A DNA stretch of 64,000 nucleotides from an uncultured Prevotellaceae bacterium (GCA_902782305.1 CACZMV010000020.1:51163-115162), one strand, 5' to 3'. Shown: positions 7,379 through 15,004, numbered from the stretch's first letter. Numbers and translations are program-made. Notes: a model not told the origin generated them from the letters alone.

Positions 7379-8146
7379 TTAAAGAAATTTAGCAGAATAA
7401 GAAACTTGAATGACCTCTCTTTCGTGTCTTTGAAATAGCAAAGCATTAGAGTGTAAAGGGTCAAAATACAATTGATGTTCTGGAATACTTTTGAAATTGC
7501 GAACAACGAACAAGCAATAAAGTTCCTTCATGGCTTCTGCTACTCGATGTTCTTTTTCTGTCATAAGAATATTGCCAGAACTGTCATTTATGCCTTTAAC
7601 TTCGACGAAGAAATGAGAAGATGGCCATGTCAATCTAAAATCATATCCACACCCCTGATTTGTTGTGTCTATTAAGGTACAACCTTGGAACAGATTAATA
7701 CTTTGGTAATTCATAATAAAGTATTGTTCAGCTGCTTTGCCAGTAATGAGTCTGTTTGCCAAAAATTCTCTTTTAGATTTATTGCTGTCAGAGGTAGATG
7801 TGCTAAAGTTATCAACAACTTCGTTAGAGACAAAAGAACGTATTATACCATAAAAGTCTTCAAAAGAAAAACTCTCAGTCTCCTCCATCAACACTCGACA
7901 ATAATCCCTAAGTTCTCTGTTTCTCCAACCTTTTCGTGGATTTGAAAAGTAAGGGTCAAATTCATCTCTATAGTTTTTCACCGACCTTGGGGGGATTCCA
8001 ATAGAATAACCGAGTGTATTGAAAGCTTGCCAAAAACCATCAAATCCAAAAACTTCCAACGCTTTCCTGTCAAACTTTGATAGGAAAATACCCATGAGAA
8101 CAGCCTTGTCTCTTGGGCTTATGTTGTTGAAATCTAAAGACGTCAT
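7379..8146 (-). CDS. PD-(D/E)xK nuclease with DUF3883-like C-terminal domain, restriction-type
   Basis: 255 residues. The C-terminal half carries a restriction-endonuclease-fold pattern: a helix with Glu140 (GKAAEQYF), Asp169 in GCGYDFRLTW, then Glu182 and Lys184 in FFVEVKG, matching E...D...ExK. The N-terminal 110 residues look helical and may bind DNA. The gene starts 26 bases after the stop of a truncated cytosine-5 methyltransferase on the same strand, which is the usual gene order of a type II restriction-modification system. The motif residues look intact, so the nuclease is not obviously dead although its partner is. Other modification-dependent or abortive roles are possible. Confidence 0.7.
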   Translation of the reverse strand: MTSLDFNNISPRDKAVLMGIFLSKFDRKALEVFGFDGFWQAFNTLGYSIGIPPRSVKNYRDEFDPYFSNPRKGWRNRELRDYCRVLMEETESFSFEDFYGIIRSFVSNEVVDNFSTSTSDSNKSKREFLANRLITGKAAEQYFIMNYQSINLFQGCTLIDTTNQGCGYDFRLTWPSSHFFVEVKGINDSSGNILMTEKEHRVAEAMKELYCLFVVRNFKSIPEHQLYFDPLHSNALLFQRHEREVIQVSYSAKFL

Positions 8147-8172
8147 GCTCTTTGTCTTTGCATCAATAATTG

Positions 8173-8322
8173 TTACATATTATCGTATATTTTGATGGCT
8201 TCATCCCAATTATCATAGGCAGCAACGATGTCATAACCTGCATTCTGGAAGCCAAGGGATAACCCTCCACATCCACAAAACAGGTCAACCACCTTGAATG
8301 TATCTTTTCTTTTCGAAGCCAT
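8173..8322 (-). pseudogene. DNA cytosine-5 methyltransferase, N-terminal stump (49 codons)
   Basis: ATG at 8322 opens MASKRKDTFKVVDLFCGCGG and continues LSLGFQNAGYDIVAAYDNWD, which is the motif I and adjacent SAM-binding region of C5 methyltransferases (DLFxGxGG...AG). The frame then stops at 8173 after 49 codons, where a full enzyme has about 350-450. The catalytic PCQ loop, target-recognition region and other motifs are absent, and no remnant is seen in the 26 bases before the nuclease gene. An internal deletion removing nearly the whole gene is the simplest explanation. It retains a promoter at 8368-8375, so it may serve only as the leader for the nuclease. Confidence 0.85.
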
Positions 8323-8367
8323 TATCTATTTTATAGGGTGGATTTCTCCACATTACACTTTATCGTG

Positions 8368-8375
8368 CAAAAATA
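8368..8375 (-). promoter_or_regulatory. -7 box (TATTTTTG) ahead of the truncated methyltransferase
   Basis: Minus-strand TATTTTTG fits TAnnTTTG and lies 45 bases before the ATG at 8322. It probably drives the stump, the nuclease and perhaps the following gene pair. Confidence 0.5.
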
Positions 8376-8461
8376 CAAATAAAAAATGGGATAAGGAAGT
8401 AAAAGACGCAAAAATTACACATTATTAATAAATATGCATTACCTAACACTGGCACAAATAC

Positions 8462-9370
8462 TTAAAATTCAAATCGCAATATTTGACTATCTGACAATTT
8501 GAGTTCTTTCTGATAGATATAGGTCTCACTTTTATCTTTTGTTGTATGCCATCCCATTTTCCAAGTAGCTTCAGGGAGGACTGAAGACTTTACTTTCTTG
8601 AAATAAGGAAGGTCGATGTCTGAATAGGAATGCCCCATAACAATCACACTATTAACTTGCTTAAGCCTTTCAAAGAATGAAGAATTCCTTTCAATAATGT
8701 CATAGCATGGTTTTATAAGACCGTTCATCTCACATATCCTGTCTATTCGCTCATTATTATCTCTGAAATCATTTCCCTCTATAACAACAGAGAGAGGGTC
8801 AATATAATTATTATGCCCAACAATGAAAGGCTTTTCAGGAGTGAGAACAGAACCATGTATGTGGAGAATGTTGTCTGGAGAAATATTATATAATCGCTCC
8901 AAAGTATCAGTATAGTTGAATGTTAGATAGAGAGCGGAGTTTGATAGATTCAGGTCGTTGTCAGGTTTCTTGTCAGTGTTGATGGTTGGGACCCATCGAC
9001 GAAATACCGATGTCAGGGTTTCTGAAAGCGAACCTAAACAATTAAAACCACTTGATACTACTACATCTTTTACCATTTCCATTGTCTCAATTGTAAGGAA
9101 CTCAGGAAACAGCCCCCATCTTTGAATGGCTACCACATTAGTATCATACTTGCCTATGTTGTGCTCAAAATTTGACCACAATTTGGCTTTTGCATTAAAG
9201 AACCTTTCCAGTTGTTGTATCGTAAATGCAAAGCGAATGTCCTTCTTGCTCTGGGCTTTGATCCAATCTTGGAAATCATAATAACTTGATGATATGTCAT
9301 GATGCTTATCAAAACCGTTGCCAATAATATAAAGAGTTGTTTCTCTTGTTTTCTCGTTTCTTTTTGTCAT
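8462..9370 (-). CDS. AbiH-family abortive-infection protein
   Basis: 302 residues. The N-terminus LYIIGNGFDKHHDISSSYYDF (about 13-33) is the signature of the AbiH family, phage abortive-infection proteins first described in lactococci. A conserved C-terminal segment, VIVMGHSYSDIDLPYF near residues 240-255, is also typical. Length is near the usual 300-380. The molecular activity of AbiH is not established; a nucleotide-binding fold is suggested by the Gly-rich N-terminus. The gene is monocistronic, with its own -7 box at 9392-9399, and lies among other defence-type genes. Confidence 0.85.
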   Translation of the reverse strand: MTKRNEKTRETTLYIIGNGFDKHHDISSSYYDFQDWIKAQSKKDIRFAFTIQQLERFFNAKAKLWSNFEHNIGKYDTNVVAIQRWGLFPEFLTIETMEMVKDVVVSSGFNCLGSLSETLTSVFRRWVPTINTDKKPDNDLNLSNSALYLTFNYTDTLERLYNISPDNILHIHGSVLTPEKPFIVGHNNYIDPLSVVIEGNDFRDNNERIDRICEMNGLIKPCYDIIERNSSFFERLKQVNSVIVMGHSYSDIDLPYFKKVKSSVLPEATWKMGWHTTKDKSETYIYQKELKLSDSQILRFEF

Positions 9371-9391
9371 ACCTTTATTGTATTAAGACTA

Positions 9392-9399
9392 CAAAAATA
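9392..9399 (-). promoter_or_regulatory. -7 box (TATTTTTG) of the AbiH gene
   Basis: Minus-strand TATTTTTG lies 21 bases before the ATG at 9370. Confidence 0.5.
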
Positions 9400-9438
9400 C
9401 GAAATATCTGTGAGAATAAAGTGGTGTCGTTCTATAAA

Positions 9439-9858
9439 TTATAGAATATTATTAGAAAGACATTCTTTCCCATACTCATGCCACCAACGGGTGGCATCGC
9501 TGAGGGCGTAAACTCTTTCACTGATGAAGTCTGGGTATTTGGGCGTTAACTCTTCAGCGTTGAAGCCTGCAATGACACAGAGGAAGGAGAGGTTGCCCTC
9601 GATGTATTCACACCAATGGTTCTGCCCCAGGCAGAAGCCAAGGATGTTGTCAAACTCGGCCTCCGTCTTTGGTAACTGGACGTGGGCCACAACGTGCGGC
9701 TTTGACTGTTGGTGCAGTAGCCAATAGTCACCATGCCCTTCTACATGGCGCAACTCAGCGCGATAAGCATCACGCTCTACATGTCTGAACTGGAGTCCAC
9801 GATGCTGCATACGTGGGAACATCACAAAGTCACTCTTCTCAATCTTCTTAATTTCCAT
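9439..9858 (-). CDS. Hypothetical protein, 139 aa
   Basis: ATG at 9858. Globular, Trp/His/Tyr-rich (for example HGDYWLLHQQSKPHVVAHVQ near 42-61), with no signal peptide or membrane segment. No family recognised. It has an unusually long leader: its -7 box is at 9978-9985, and the intervening RNA contains a perfect palindrome GGCACATGTGCC at 9943-9954. Neighbours are AbiH and a Cys/His protein, so a defence role is possible but undemonstrated. Confidence 0.5.
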   Translation of the reverse strand: MEIKKIEKSDFVMFPRMQHRGLQFRHVERDAYRAELRHVEGHGDYWLLHQQSKPHVVAHVQLPKTEAEFDNILGFCLGQNHWCEYIEGNLSFLCVIAGFNAEELTPKYPDFISERVYALSDATRWWHEYGKECLSNNIL

Positions 9859-9942
9859 AATCGTTTATTTTTAGTGGATTAAACGTTCACTCGCATCGCT
9901 TTACCACCGCTGCCAACGATCTATGAAGTAGGCCGGTTGGTG

Positions 9943-9954
9943 GGCACATGTGCC
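9943..9954. promoter_or_regulatory. Palindrome GGCACATGTGCC in a leader region
   Basis: A perfect 12-bp palindrome lies between divergent promoters (9978-9985 minus; 10017-10024 plus) and the start at 9858. It could be an operator for a dimeric regulator or an RNA hairpin. Confidence 0.4.
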
Positions 9955-9977
9955 ACTCTTGATGCTATTATCGAGTA

Positions 9978-9985
9978 CAAAGATA
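9978..9985 (-). promoter_or_regulatory. -7 box (TATCTTTG), minus strand
   Basis: TATCTTTG fits the consensus exactly and would give a leader of about 110 bases for the 139-aa gene. Confidence 0.45.
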
Positions 9986-10016
9986 ATAAATATTTTCAAT
10001 ATCTCGCATTTTTTAA

Positions 10017-10024
10017 TAACTTTG
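10017..10024 (+). promoter_or_regulatory. -7 box (TAACTTTG), plus strand
   Basis: TAACTTTG lies 28 bases before the ATG at 10052 and is divergent from the minus-strand promoter at 9978. Confidence 0.5.
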
Positions 10025-10051
10025 CAGCAAAATTAACACATTTCGAGCATT

Positions 10052-11059
10052 ATGAAATTTATAGAAGTGGATGAAAATCGAATGTATTCTGACTTTCAAA
10101 GGAAAGGAAGAATACGAAAATGCTTCTATTGTGGGAAAGACGGAAACATCATCTCTTCTCATTCTATATCTGAAAAGAGATGTTTGTCTTTACTGGCAGA
10201 GAAAATTAATGGACAAATAGGGATTTACAGTTTTAAAGATATAACATGGAGCAAAGAGCATTATTACGATGCATATGGTTTTGGCGATTTTGAATTGGTA
10301 GGCATAAAAAAGGCATCAACATTTAAGGGATTCTGCTCGTGTCACGACCAAAGCCTATTCAAATTAATTGATGAAACACCTTTTGATTCCAAATCCTTAG
10401 AACAATGTTTCTTATATTGCTATCGTGCTTTCGCACGTAATTTTCATTCCAAAAACGAGGAATTAAAAAGATGTAATGCAGAGAGCGAATATAAAGAATG
10501 GAATCTTGCAGCCGTAGAAGAGGAAGGTGAGGGCACTGACCTCTGTTTGAGTTTAGACATGGGGGATTATCCAGATTTAATGAACGAATGGTTGGATTCA
10601 AGGGACTATACACACTTTTCCCATTTTCATGTTGAGACAAAAACAATATTACCCATAGCAGCTTCTAGCACATGTGAGCCACCATATACGATTAACAAAT
10701 GTAGGATTAATGACTATCTTGACTTCTTAACACCACTTAATCATATCTTTATCAATATTATACCTGAGGATGATAAAACCCATATATTAATTTCTGCCTT
10801 CAATGACCAACCAAAAGCAATTCAATTCATGGAGGAACTTGAAGAGACTTATAAATTGGACAAAGACAAATTTGGGCGTTTTTTGACCTCAATACTCATT
10901 TTCCATGTAGAAAACACTTTTTTATCTCCCTCACTAATTAATTCACTGACAAACTTTGAGAGGAGGAACTTGCTGCTAAATCTAAAACCAGGAATACAAG
11001 AAAATCTATATAATCGATATATTATAGGTGATTTGAACATATTTAAAAACACGCTATAA
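10052..11059 (+). CDS. Cys/His protein with treble-clef-like N-terminus, putative HNH-type
   Basis: 335 residues, visibly more AT-rich than the core genes. Near the N-terminus are CFYCGKDG (24-31) followed by ISSHSISEKRCL, and then FCSCHDQSLFKLID near 95-108. This CxxC...SHxI...CHD arrangement is what is seen in treble-clef or HNH-like nucleases and zinc-binding domains of accessory-region proteins, but no named family is certain. The rest is globular, with no membrane segment. It stands alone with its own promoter, immediately left of the iteron/palindrome element. Its base composition suggests recent transfer. Confidence 0.5.
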   Translation: MKFIEVDENRMYSDFQRKGRIRKCFYCGKDGNIISSHSISEKRCLSLLAEKINGQIGIYSFKDITWSKEHYYDAYGFGDFELVGIKKASTFKGFCSCHDQSLFKLIDETPFDSKSLEQCFLYCYRAFARNFHSKNEELKRCNAESEYKEWNLAAVEEEGEGTDLCLSLDMGDYPDLMNEWLDSRDYTHFSHFHVETKTILPIAASSTCEPPYTINKCRINDYLDFLTPLNHIFINIIPEDDKTHILISAFNDQPKAIQFMEELEETYKLDKDKFGRFLTSILIFHVENTFLSPSLINSLTNFERRNLLLNLKPGIQENLYNRYIIGDLNIFKNTL

Positions 11060-11060
11060 A

Positions 11061-11248
11061 CGTGCCAACGTGCCATCGTGCCATTTCGATTTTTGTTTTT
11101 ATAGAATGGGATGGATGGAAGTAAAGTGGTAGTAAATATTTATTTATAATATAATTTATTATAATAAATTATATTATAAATAAATATCATAGTGACAAGA
11201 TTTTTCAATATGTGAATTTTGCAAATAGCACGATGGCACGTTGGCACG
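11061..11248. repeat. Inverted 8-bp iterons flanking a 52-bp AT palindrome
   Basis: The left arm, 11061-11084, is three tandem copies of CGTGCCAW. The right arm, 11225-11248, is the same array inverted, with one base changed; over 26 bp the arms pair with one mismatch. Between them, 11136-11187 is a perfect 52-bp palindrome made only of A and T. The whole could extrude a large cruciform or fold as RNA. Iterons beside an AT-rich segment resemble an initiator-binding origin, but a terminator, recombination site or mobile-element end would also fit. Confidence 0.85.
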
Positions 11249-11644
11249 AAAGCAAGTGATGGGAGGTGGATTTAACGAGAAACGATGCTCGATTGGAGCG
11301 CGAATAAGGCAATCTCCTGGATTGAATTATTTTTCGTGGGAGATTGAACTAATCTCGACGCGTGCGCGCAACCTCATAGGATTTTTAGGGTGTTTTTGCT
11401 GATACTGATGCTCCATGCAGTTGAATATCAAATTCGATTTAGGTTGGGTGTGTTCTGTAAACAATTCGGACAGATTGTTTATGAATACAATAGCGTTTTC
11501 TTGCTCTTTGCAAGTGTCGCTTCTATTGTGGTTTTGAACGGTTTTAAAATTGTAAAACATTGATATTCAATTGTTTCCAAATTTGAAACTAAAATTAATT
11601 TGGAACATATTGTAAAATAGCTTGTTTTGCATCGATAATTTGTG

Positions 11645-11652
11645 TACCTTTG
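11645..11652 (+). promoter_or_regulatory. -7 box (TACCTTTG) of the tailed HU gene
   Basis: TACCTTTG fits the consensus and gives a leader of about 90 bases that contains a CGGCCA/TGGCCG hairpin (11690-11695/11707-11712). Confidence 0.55.
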
Positions 11653-11746
11653 CATTGTCAATCATGAGAGACACACGAAAGGCGGGATTCGGCCACCCGA
11701 TGTAGCTGGCCGAGCAGGATAATACTAATACGAAAAACACAAGATT

Positions 11747-12376
11747 ATGGCGAAGATTATTTATGAGGTTTACCAGAACCAGAACTCGAAGAACGCAGCC
11801 TATGGCAAGCACTATGCTCGCGTAAAGTATCTGGAGTGTATGAACACACGCAAGCTGTCGAATCACATCGCAGAGCACGGCTCTGTCTACACACCCGACG
11901 TGGTGTACGGCGTGATGGAGAAGTTCCGCAGCTGCCTTATCGAGATGCTGCTGCAGTCGAAGAAGGTAAAGATTGATGGACTTGGCACGTTCTATGCCAC
12001 CATCGAGTGCCGCAAGGGTGGCGCAGTGTCAAAGGACAAGTTCAGCGTGCAGAGGGACGTCGAGGGTCTGCACATCCGATTCCTGCCTGAGCAGGAGCAG
12101 GAGACCAACATCTCCAGCCGTCAGTTCCTGAAGCAGGCCGAGTTCATCAACGTGGACAGCCTGGTGAAGAGCGACGAGGACGGCGGTTCTTCGACAGGCT
12201 CAGAAACCAATGCTAAGGAAAACGGTAGCGGTAGTGGTTCTACTGACGACAACACCAACAACACTGGTGACAACACCAACAACTCTGGTGACAACAGCCA
12301 GAATGGCGGAACCATTGGCGGTAGCCAGAACCAGGGCGGTAGCAGCAACACCGGCGGCGGCCTGGGACAGAACTAG
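11747..12376 (+). CDS. HU-family (HU-HIG type) DNA-binding protein with Gly/Asn-rich tail
   Basis: 209 residues. Residues 1-125 match the Bacteroidales HU-related family: a beta-rich N-terminus, then helices and an arm (KVKIDGLGTFYATIE near 73-87) equivalent to the VYLRGFGTF segment of ordinary HU. From about residue 140 the tail is low complexity (repeated D-N-T-N-N-T-G-D and G-G-S-Q-N), presumably flexible. Such tailed HU proteins commonly sit beside a smalltalk peptide, as here, and often near VirE/DUF3987 genes. It is expressed from the promoter at 11645 through a hairpin-containing leader. The target DNA is unknown; the nearby iterons are a candidate. Confidence 0.8.
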   Translation: MAKIIYEVYQNQNSKNAAYGKHYARVKYLECMNTRKLSNHIAEHGSVYTPDVVYGVMEKFRSCLIEMLLQSKKVKIDGLGTFYATIECRKGGAVSKDKFSVQRDVEGLHIRFLPEQEQETNISSRQFLKQAEFINVDSLVKSDEDGGSSTGSETNAKENGSGSGSTDDNTNNTGDNTNNSGDNSQNGGTIGGSQNQGGSSNTGGGLGQN

Positions 12377-12416
12377 GCGATGTCTGATGTAAGATGTCTG
12401 ATGTAAGATGTAGCTT

Positions 12417-12491
12417 ATGAAGACGAATCGTATTGTTGAGGTAGCGGTGAAGGTGATAGTAGCCGCTCTCACAGCCTTCCTGACGAAGTGA
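12417..12491 (+). CDS. Smalltalk protein (24 aa)
   Basis: A 24-codon frame, MKTNRIVEVAVKVIVAALTA followed by FLTK. Basic start, then one hydrophobic helix rich in Val, Ile and Ala, matching the very short smalltalk family of Bacteroidales, whose members typically read M-K-K-x...I-x-x-I-V-x-A-L-T-A. It lies 40 bases downstream of the tailed HU gene, the usual neighbour of this family. The function is unknown; a single membrane helix or helix-helix partner is likely. The stop lies at the start of a 23-bp tandem repeat. Confidence 0.75.
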   Translation: MKTNRIVEVAVKVIVAALTAFLTK

Positions 12492-12556
12492 ATAGTGAAA
12501 CGCTTCGCTAGTGAATAGTGAAACGCTTCGCTAGTGAAGAGTGAAGAGTGAAAAGT
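12488..12556. repeat. 23-bp tandem repeat followed by GTGAAGA-type simple repeat
   Basis: GTGAATAGTGAAACGCTTCGCTA occurs twice in perfect tandem (12488-12510, 12511-12533) and runs into a GTGAAGAGTGAAGAG-type array. The first copy overlaps the smalltalk stop codon. The same short motif is found inside the VirE-like gene at 348-380. Confidence 0.85.
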
Positions 12557-12565
12557 GAAAATGGA

Positions 12566-12600
12566 AAGGGGGAGCGTACCATCACGGTGCGCCCCCCCTT
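12566..12600. terminator. Strong GC hairpin between convergent genes
   Basis: GGGGGAGCGTACC (12568-12580) pairs with GGTGCGCCCCCC (12586-12597) around ATCAC, flanked by AA and TT. It separates the HU/smalltalk unit from the convergent EEP gene and can serve both strands. Confidence 0.7.
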
Positions 12601-12623
12601 AATATTATTATGAAAAAACTAAA

Positions 12624-13682
12624 TTACATGGAAACCTTCATGAAGACGGGCAGGTGGTCAGAGTAGGTGAGGTCTGACGTGTAGTAGGTCATGCCCTTGA
12701 AGGCCTTGTCGTGGAAGATGTAGTCGATGCGGACGGCTTTCTTGCCTCCACGGAAGGTGCGCATCCAGCCAGAGCCACACTCCTTGAATCCATCGACCAT
12801 ATTGCCCAACATGGTGTTGTAGACGTAAGAGTAGGGCACGTCGTTGAAGTCGCCACAGAGAATGACGGGCTTCTGGCTGCTCATCTTCTCAGTGGCAACG
12901 ATGTTGGCCTGCGAGGCACGGAACATCATGCCCAGGGTGTAGTTGCCAAAGATGGCATTGAGGAAGCGGGAACCGCTGACGTCGTAGTCCTGAGAGGCCA
13001 GCTTGGCAGCCTGATGGAGGGTGCCGTTGATGCCGGTGGTCTGCAGGTGGACATTGAACACGCGGATGTCGCGACCTTTATAGTTGATATCAGCCCACAT
13101 GGCGCTGTTGTTGGTATAGTCGAAGAGGATGGCCTTGCTGTTCTTGATGGGGTAACGGCTATAGATGACCATATCATCGCGACCAATGGCCATATAGGGG
13201 AAATACTCCTTGTAGGAGTCGGAGTTCTTCTTGTCGCCACTGACGTTGGCATACTCCTGCATACAGCAGATGTCTACCTTCTGACGACGCATCTCTGCCA
13301 GAATGTCGAGGGCCATGAATCCTGAGGTCTCGCGATTGAACGCAGCCACGTTGTAGGTGGCTATCTTCAGTCCGGCACTGGCTTCTACGTGCTTGTCGAC
13401 GGAACGGAACTGAACGAGGGTTCCGATGTAGGGAATGCAGCAGGCCAGCGTGAGGACGGGGATGGCCAGCATGAGCCAACGGCGACGGATGAGCCAATAG
13501 AAGACCATCAGGAGGTTGGCGATGATGAGCAGGGGAAGCACATAGACCAACATGGCGCGCGCCGTATTGCCGATAGGTGACACGTCGCCTCCGTAGAGGG
13601 CTACGATGGTGAAGACGGTGATGATAATCTGGATGACCAGAAACATCATGGCCATGTATTTGTAAACGGCTAATTTACCCAT
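12624..13682 (-). CDS. Membrane-anchored endonuclease/exonuclease/phosphatase (EEP) family protein
   Basis: 352 residues. Three hydrophobic segments lie in the first 95 residues (about 8-30, 44-65, 71-92), placing the catalytic domain outside the cytoplasmic membrane. The EEP domain shows its motifs in order: KIATYNV (about 106), MQEY (140), NVHLQ (209), GDFND (275), RIDYIF (317) and SDHLPV (340). The metal-binding Asn, Glu, Asp and His residues are all present. The substrate cannot be told from sequence; membrane-tethered members may act on phosphoesters or extracellular nucleic acid. It is followed downstream by the convergent HU terminator. Confidence 0.85.
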   Translation of the reverse strand: MGKLAVYKYMAMMFLVIQIIITVFTIVALYGGDVSPIGNTARAMLVYVLPLLIIANLLMVFYWLIRRRWLMLAIPVLTLACCIPYIGTLVQFRSVDKHVEASAGLKIATYNVAAFNRETSGFMALDILAEMRRQKVDICCMQEYANVSGDKKNSDSYKEYFPYMAIGRDDMVIYSRYPIKNSKAILFDYTNNSAMWADINYKGRDIRVFNVHLQTTGINGTLHQAAKLASQDYDVSGSRFLNAIFGNYTLGMMFRASQANIVATEKMSSQKPVILCGDFNDVPYSYVYNTMLGNMVDGFKECGSGWMRTFRGGKKAVRIDYIFHDKAFKGMTYYTSDLTYSDHLPVFMKVSM

Positions 13683-13703
13683 AGTGACTGAATGTTTGTA
13701 GGA

Positions 13704-14954
13704 TTACTGATTAACGTATCGCTGAACGGTGTCGAGCAGGTCTTCCACACGGAATGGCTTGGCCATGAACTCGTCGCAACCGGCCTCGCGGGCCTCGCGG
13801 ATGTTTTCGTCGAAGGCATAGGCGCTCAGGGCCACAACGGGGATGTCGGGGTTCACCTCTTTGATAATACGGGTGGCGTCCAGACCGCTCATATCGGGCA
13901 TACGGACGTCCATGAGTACCAAAGCGGGATGTTCCTCCTCGCTATAGGTCACAGCCTCGATGCCATTGTGGGCGCGCAGCAGACGATAGCGCTTGGCCAG
14001 CACAATGCGTACCAGCTCGTAGTTGGAGTCTTCGTCCTCGGCCACCAGAATCAATGGGGCTGTATTCAAATCGGTCTTGGTGCTGACGCGGATGGTGCGT
14101 GAATTGGTGGTGATGCGAGCGTCTTTCTTCATGCCTCCGATGGTGCCCTGGAAAGGCAGTATGAAACGGAAGGTGGAGCCTGCGCCCAGCTTGGAATTGA
14201 CGGTGATATGTCCGCCCAGCTTCTCGACAATAATCTTGCAGAGTGCCAAACCGAGTCCGTAGCCGTTCTGTTGCTCGGCATCGCGGGAAACGTAGGTCTC
14301 GAAGATGTGTTTCTGGTCTTCAGGAGCAATACCTGTACCTGTGTCAGATACGTAGAACTCAACTTCCTGACCATCGTTGATAAGGCGATAGCCGTAGTTG
14401 ATGCTTCCCTTGGTGGTATGTTTCAGCGCATTACTGATAAGATTGGAGAACACCTGGGTAACGCGATTGGCATCGGTGTTGAGCGTCACGTTCATGTTGG
14501 GGCGTGTCCATTGCAACTGCACGTTTTCAGGACAGCGGAACTTGAAGATGTTCTGCATGCTGCGACACATCTCGTTCAGATCGGTCATGCTCTTCTTGAT
14601 AGACAGCTCGCCAGCCTCTACGCGCGAGAGATCCAGAATCTCGTCGATAAGGGCAAGCAGACGGAGATTGTTGCTCTCAACAATCTCCATATACTTCATA
14701 CGCTCATCAGCTGAATCGGTCTCAGCCATGATGCGGGCAAAACCCTCGATGGCGTTCAGTGGTGTGCGGATTTCGTGGCTCATATTGGCGAGGAAGAGCG
14801 ACTTCATGCGACTGGCCTTCTCAGCCTTGTCGGTCTTCTCCTCGTATTCTGCGAGCTTTTTCTTGGCCACACTCAGCTCATATTCAGCTGCTTGTCGTTT
14901 TGCGTTGGCTTCTGCAATCTTCTGTAACAGCGTTTCTTTTTCGTTAGAATCCAT
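13704..14954 (-). CDS. Cytoplasmic hybrid histidine kinase/response regulator
   Basis: 416 residues, without a membrane segment or recognised sensor domain. Residues 1-50 form a coiled coil. HisKA carries the phospho-acceptor His60 in NMSHEIRTPLNAI. The ATPase has N box (NLISNALKHT, 171-180), G1 (DTGTGIA, 204-210) and G2 (GYGLGLALCK). The receiver domain spans about 300-416 with phospho-acceptor Asp349 in LMDVRMPDMSG and Lys in AKPF near 399. With no output domain, phosphate must pass to another protein. It has its own -7 box at 14997-15004. The signal may be sensed through the coiled coil or a partner. Confidence 0.9.
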   Translation of the reverse strand: MDSNEKETLLQKIAEANAKRQAAEYELSVAKKKLAEYEEKTDKAEKASRMKSLFLANMSHEIRTPLNAIEGFARIMAETDSADERMKYMEIVESNNLRLLALIDEILDLSRVEAGELSIKKSMTDLNEMCRSMQNIFKFRCPENVQLQWTRPNMNVTLNTDANRVTQVFSNLISNALKHTTKGSINYGYRLINDGQEVEFYVSDTGTGIAPEDQKHIFETYVSRDAEQQNGYGLGLALCKIIVEKLGGHITVNSKLGAGSTFRFILPFQGTIGGMKKDARITTNSRTIRVSTKTDLNTAPLILVAEDEDSNYELVRIVLAKRYRLLRAHNGIEAVTYSEEEHPALVLMDVRMPDMSGLDATRIIKEVNPDIPVVALSAYAFDENIREAREAGCDEFMAKPFRVEDLLDTVQRYVNQ

Positions 14955-14996
14955 TTTGAAATACTACTTTTATCCAGTAAAATGAATAATTCGAGG

Positions 14997-15004
14997 CAAA
15001 AGTA
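14997..15004 (-). promoter_or_regulatory. -7 box (TACTTTTG) of the hybrid kinase gene
   Basis: Minus-strand TACTTTTG lies 42 bases before the ATG at 14954. Confidence 0.5.

Larger units (their letters stand above)
11060..11746. other. Gene-free region with iterons, palindromes and the HU-gene leader
   Basis: No supported gene. From left to right it holds inverted iteron arrays around a 52-bp AT palindrome (11061-11248), an 8-bp inverted repeat CAATCTCC/GGAGATTG at 11310-11317/11339-11346, AT-rich sequence, and the promoter and hairpin leader of the tailed HU gene (11645-11746). Minus-strand open frames here are short, have no family resemblance, and one runs into the HU gene. Confidence 0.6.

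Noticed and set aside
11567-11878. 103-codon minus-strand frame
   Set aside because: It overlaps the promoter, leader and 5' end of the tailed HU gene.
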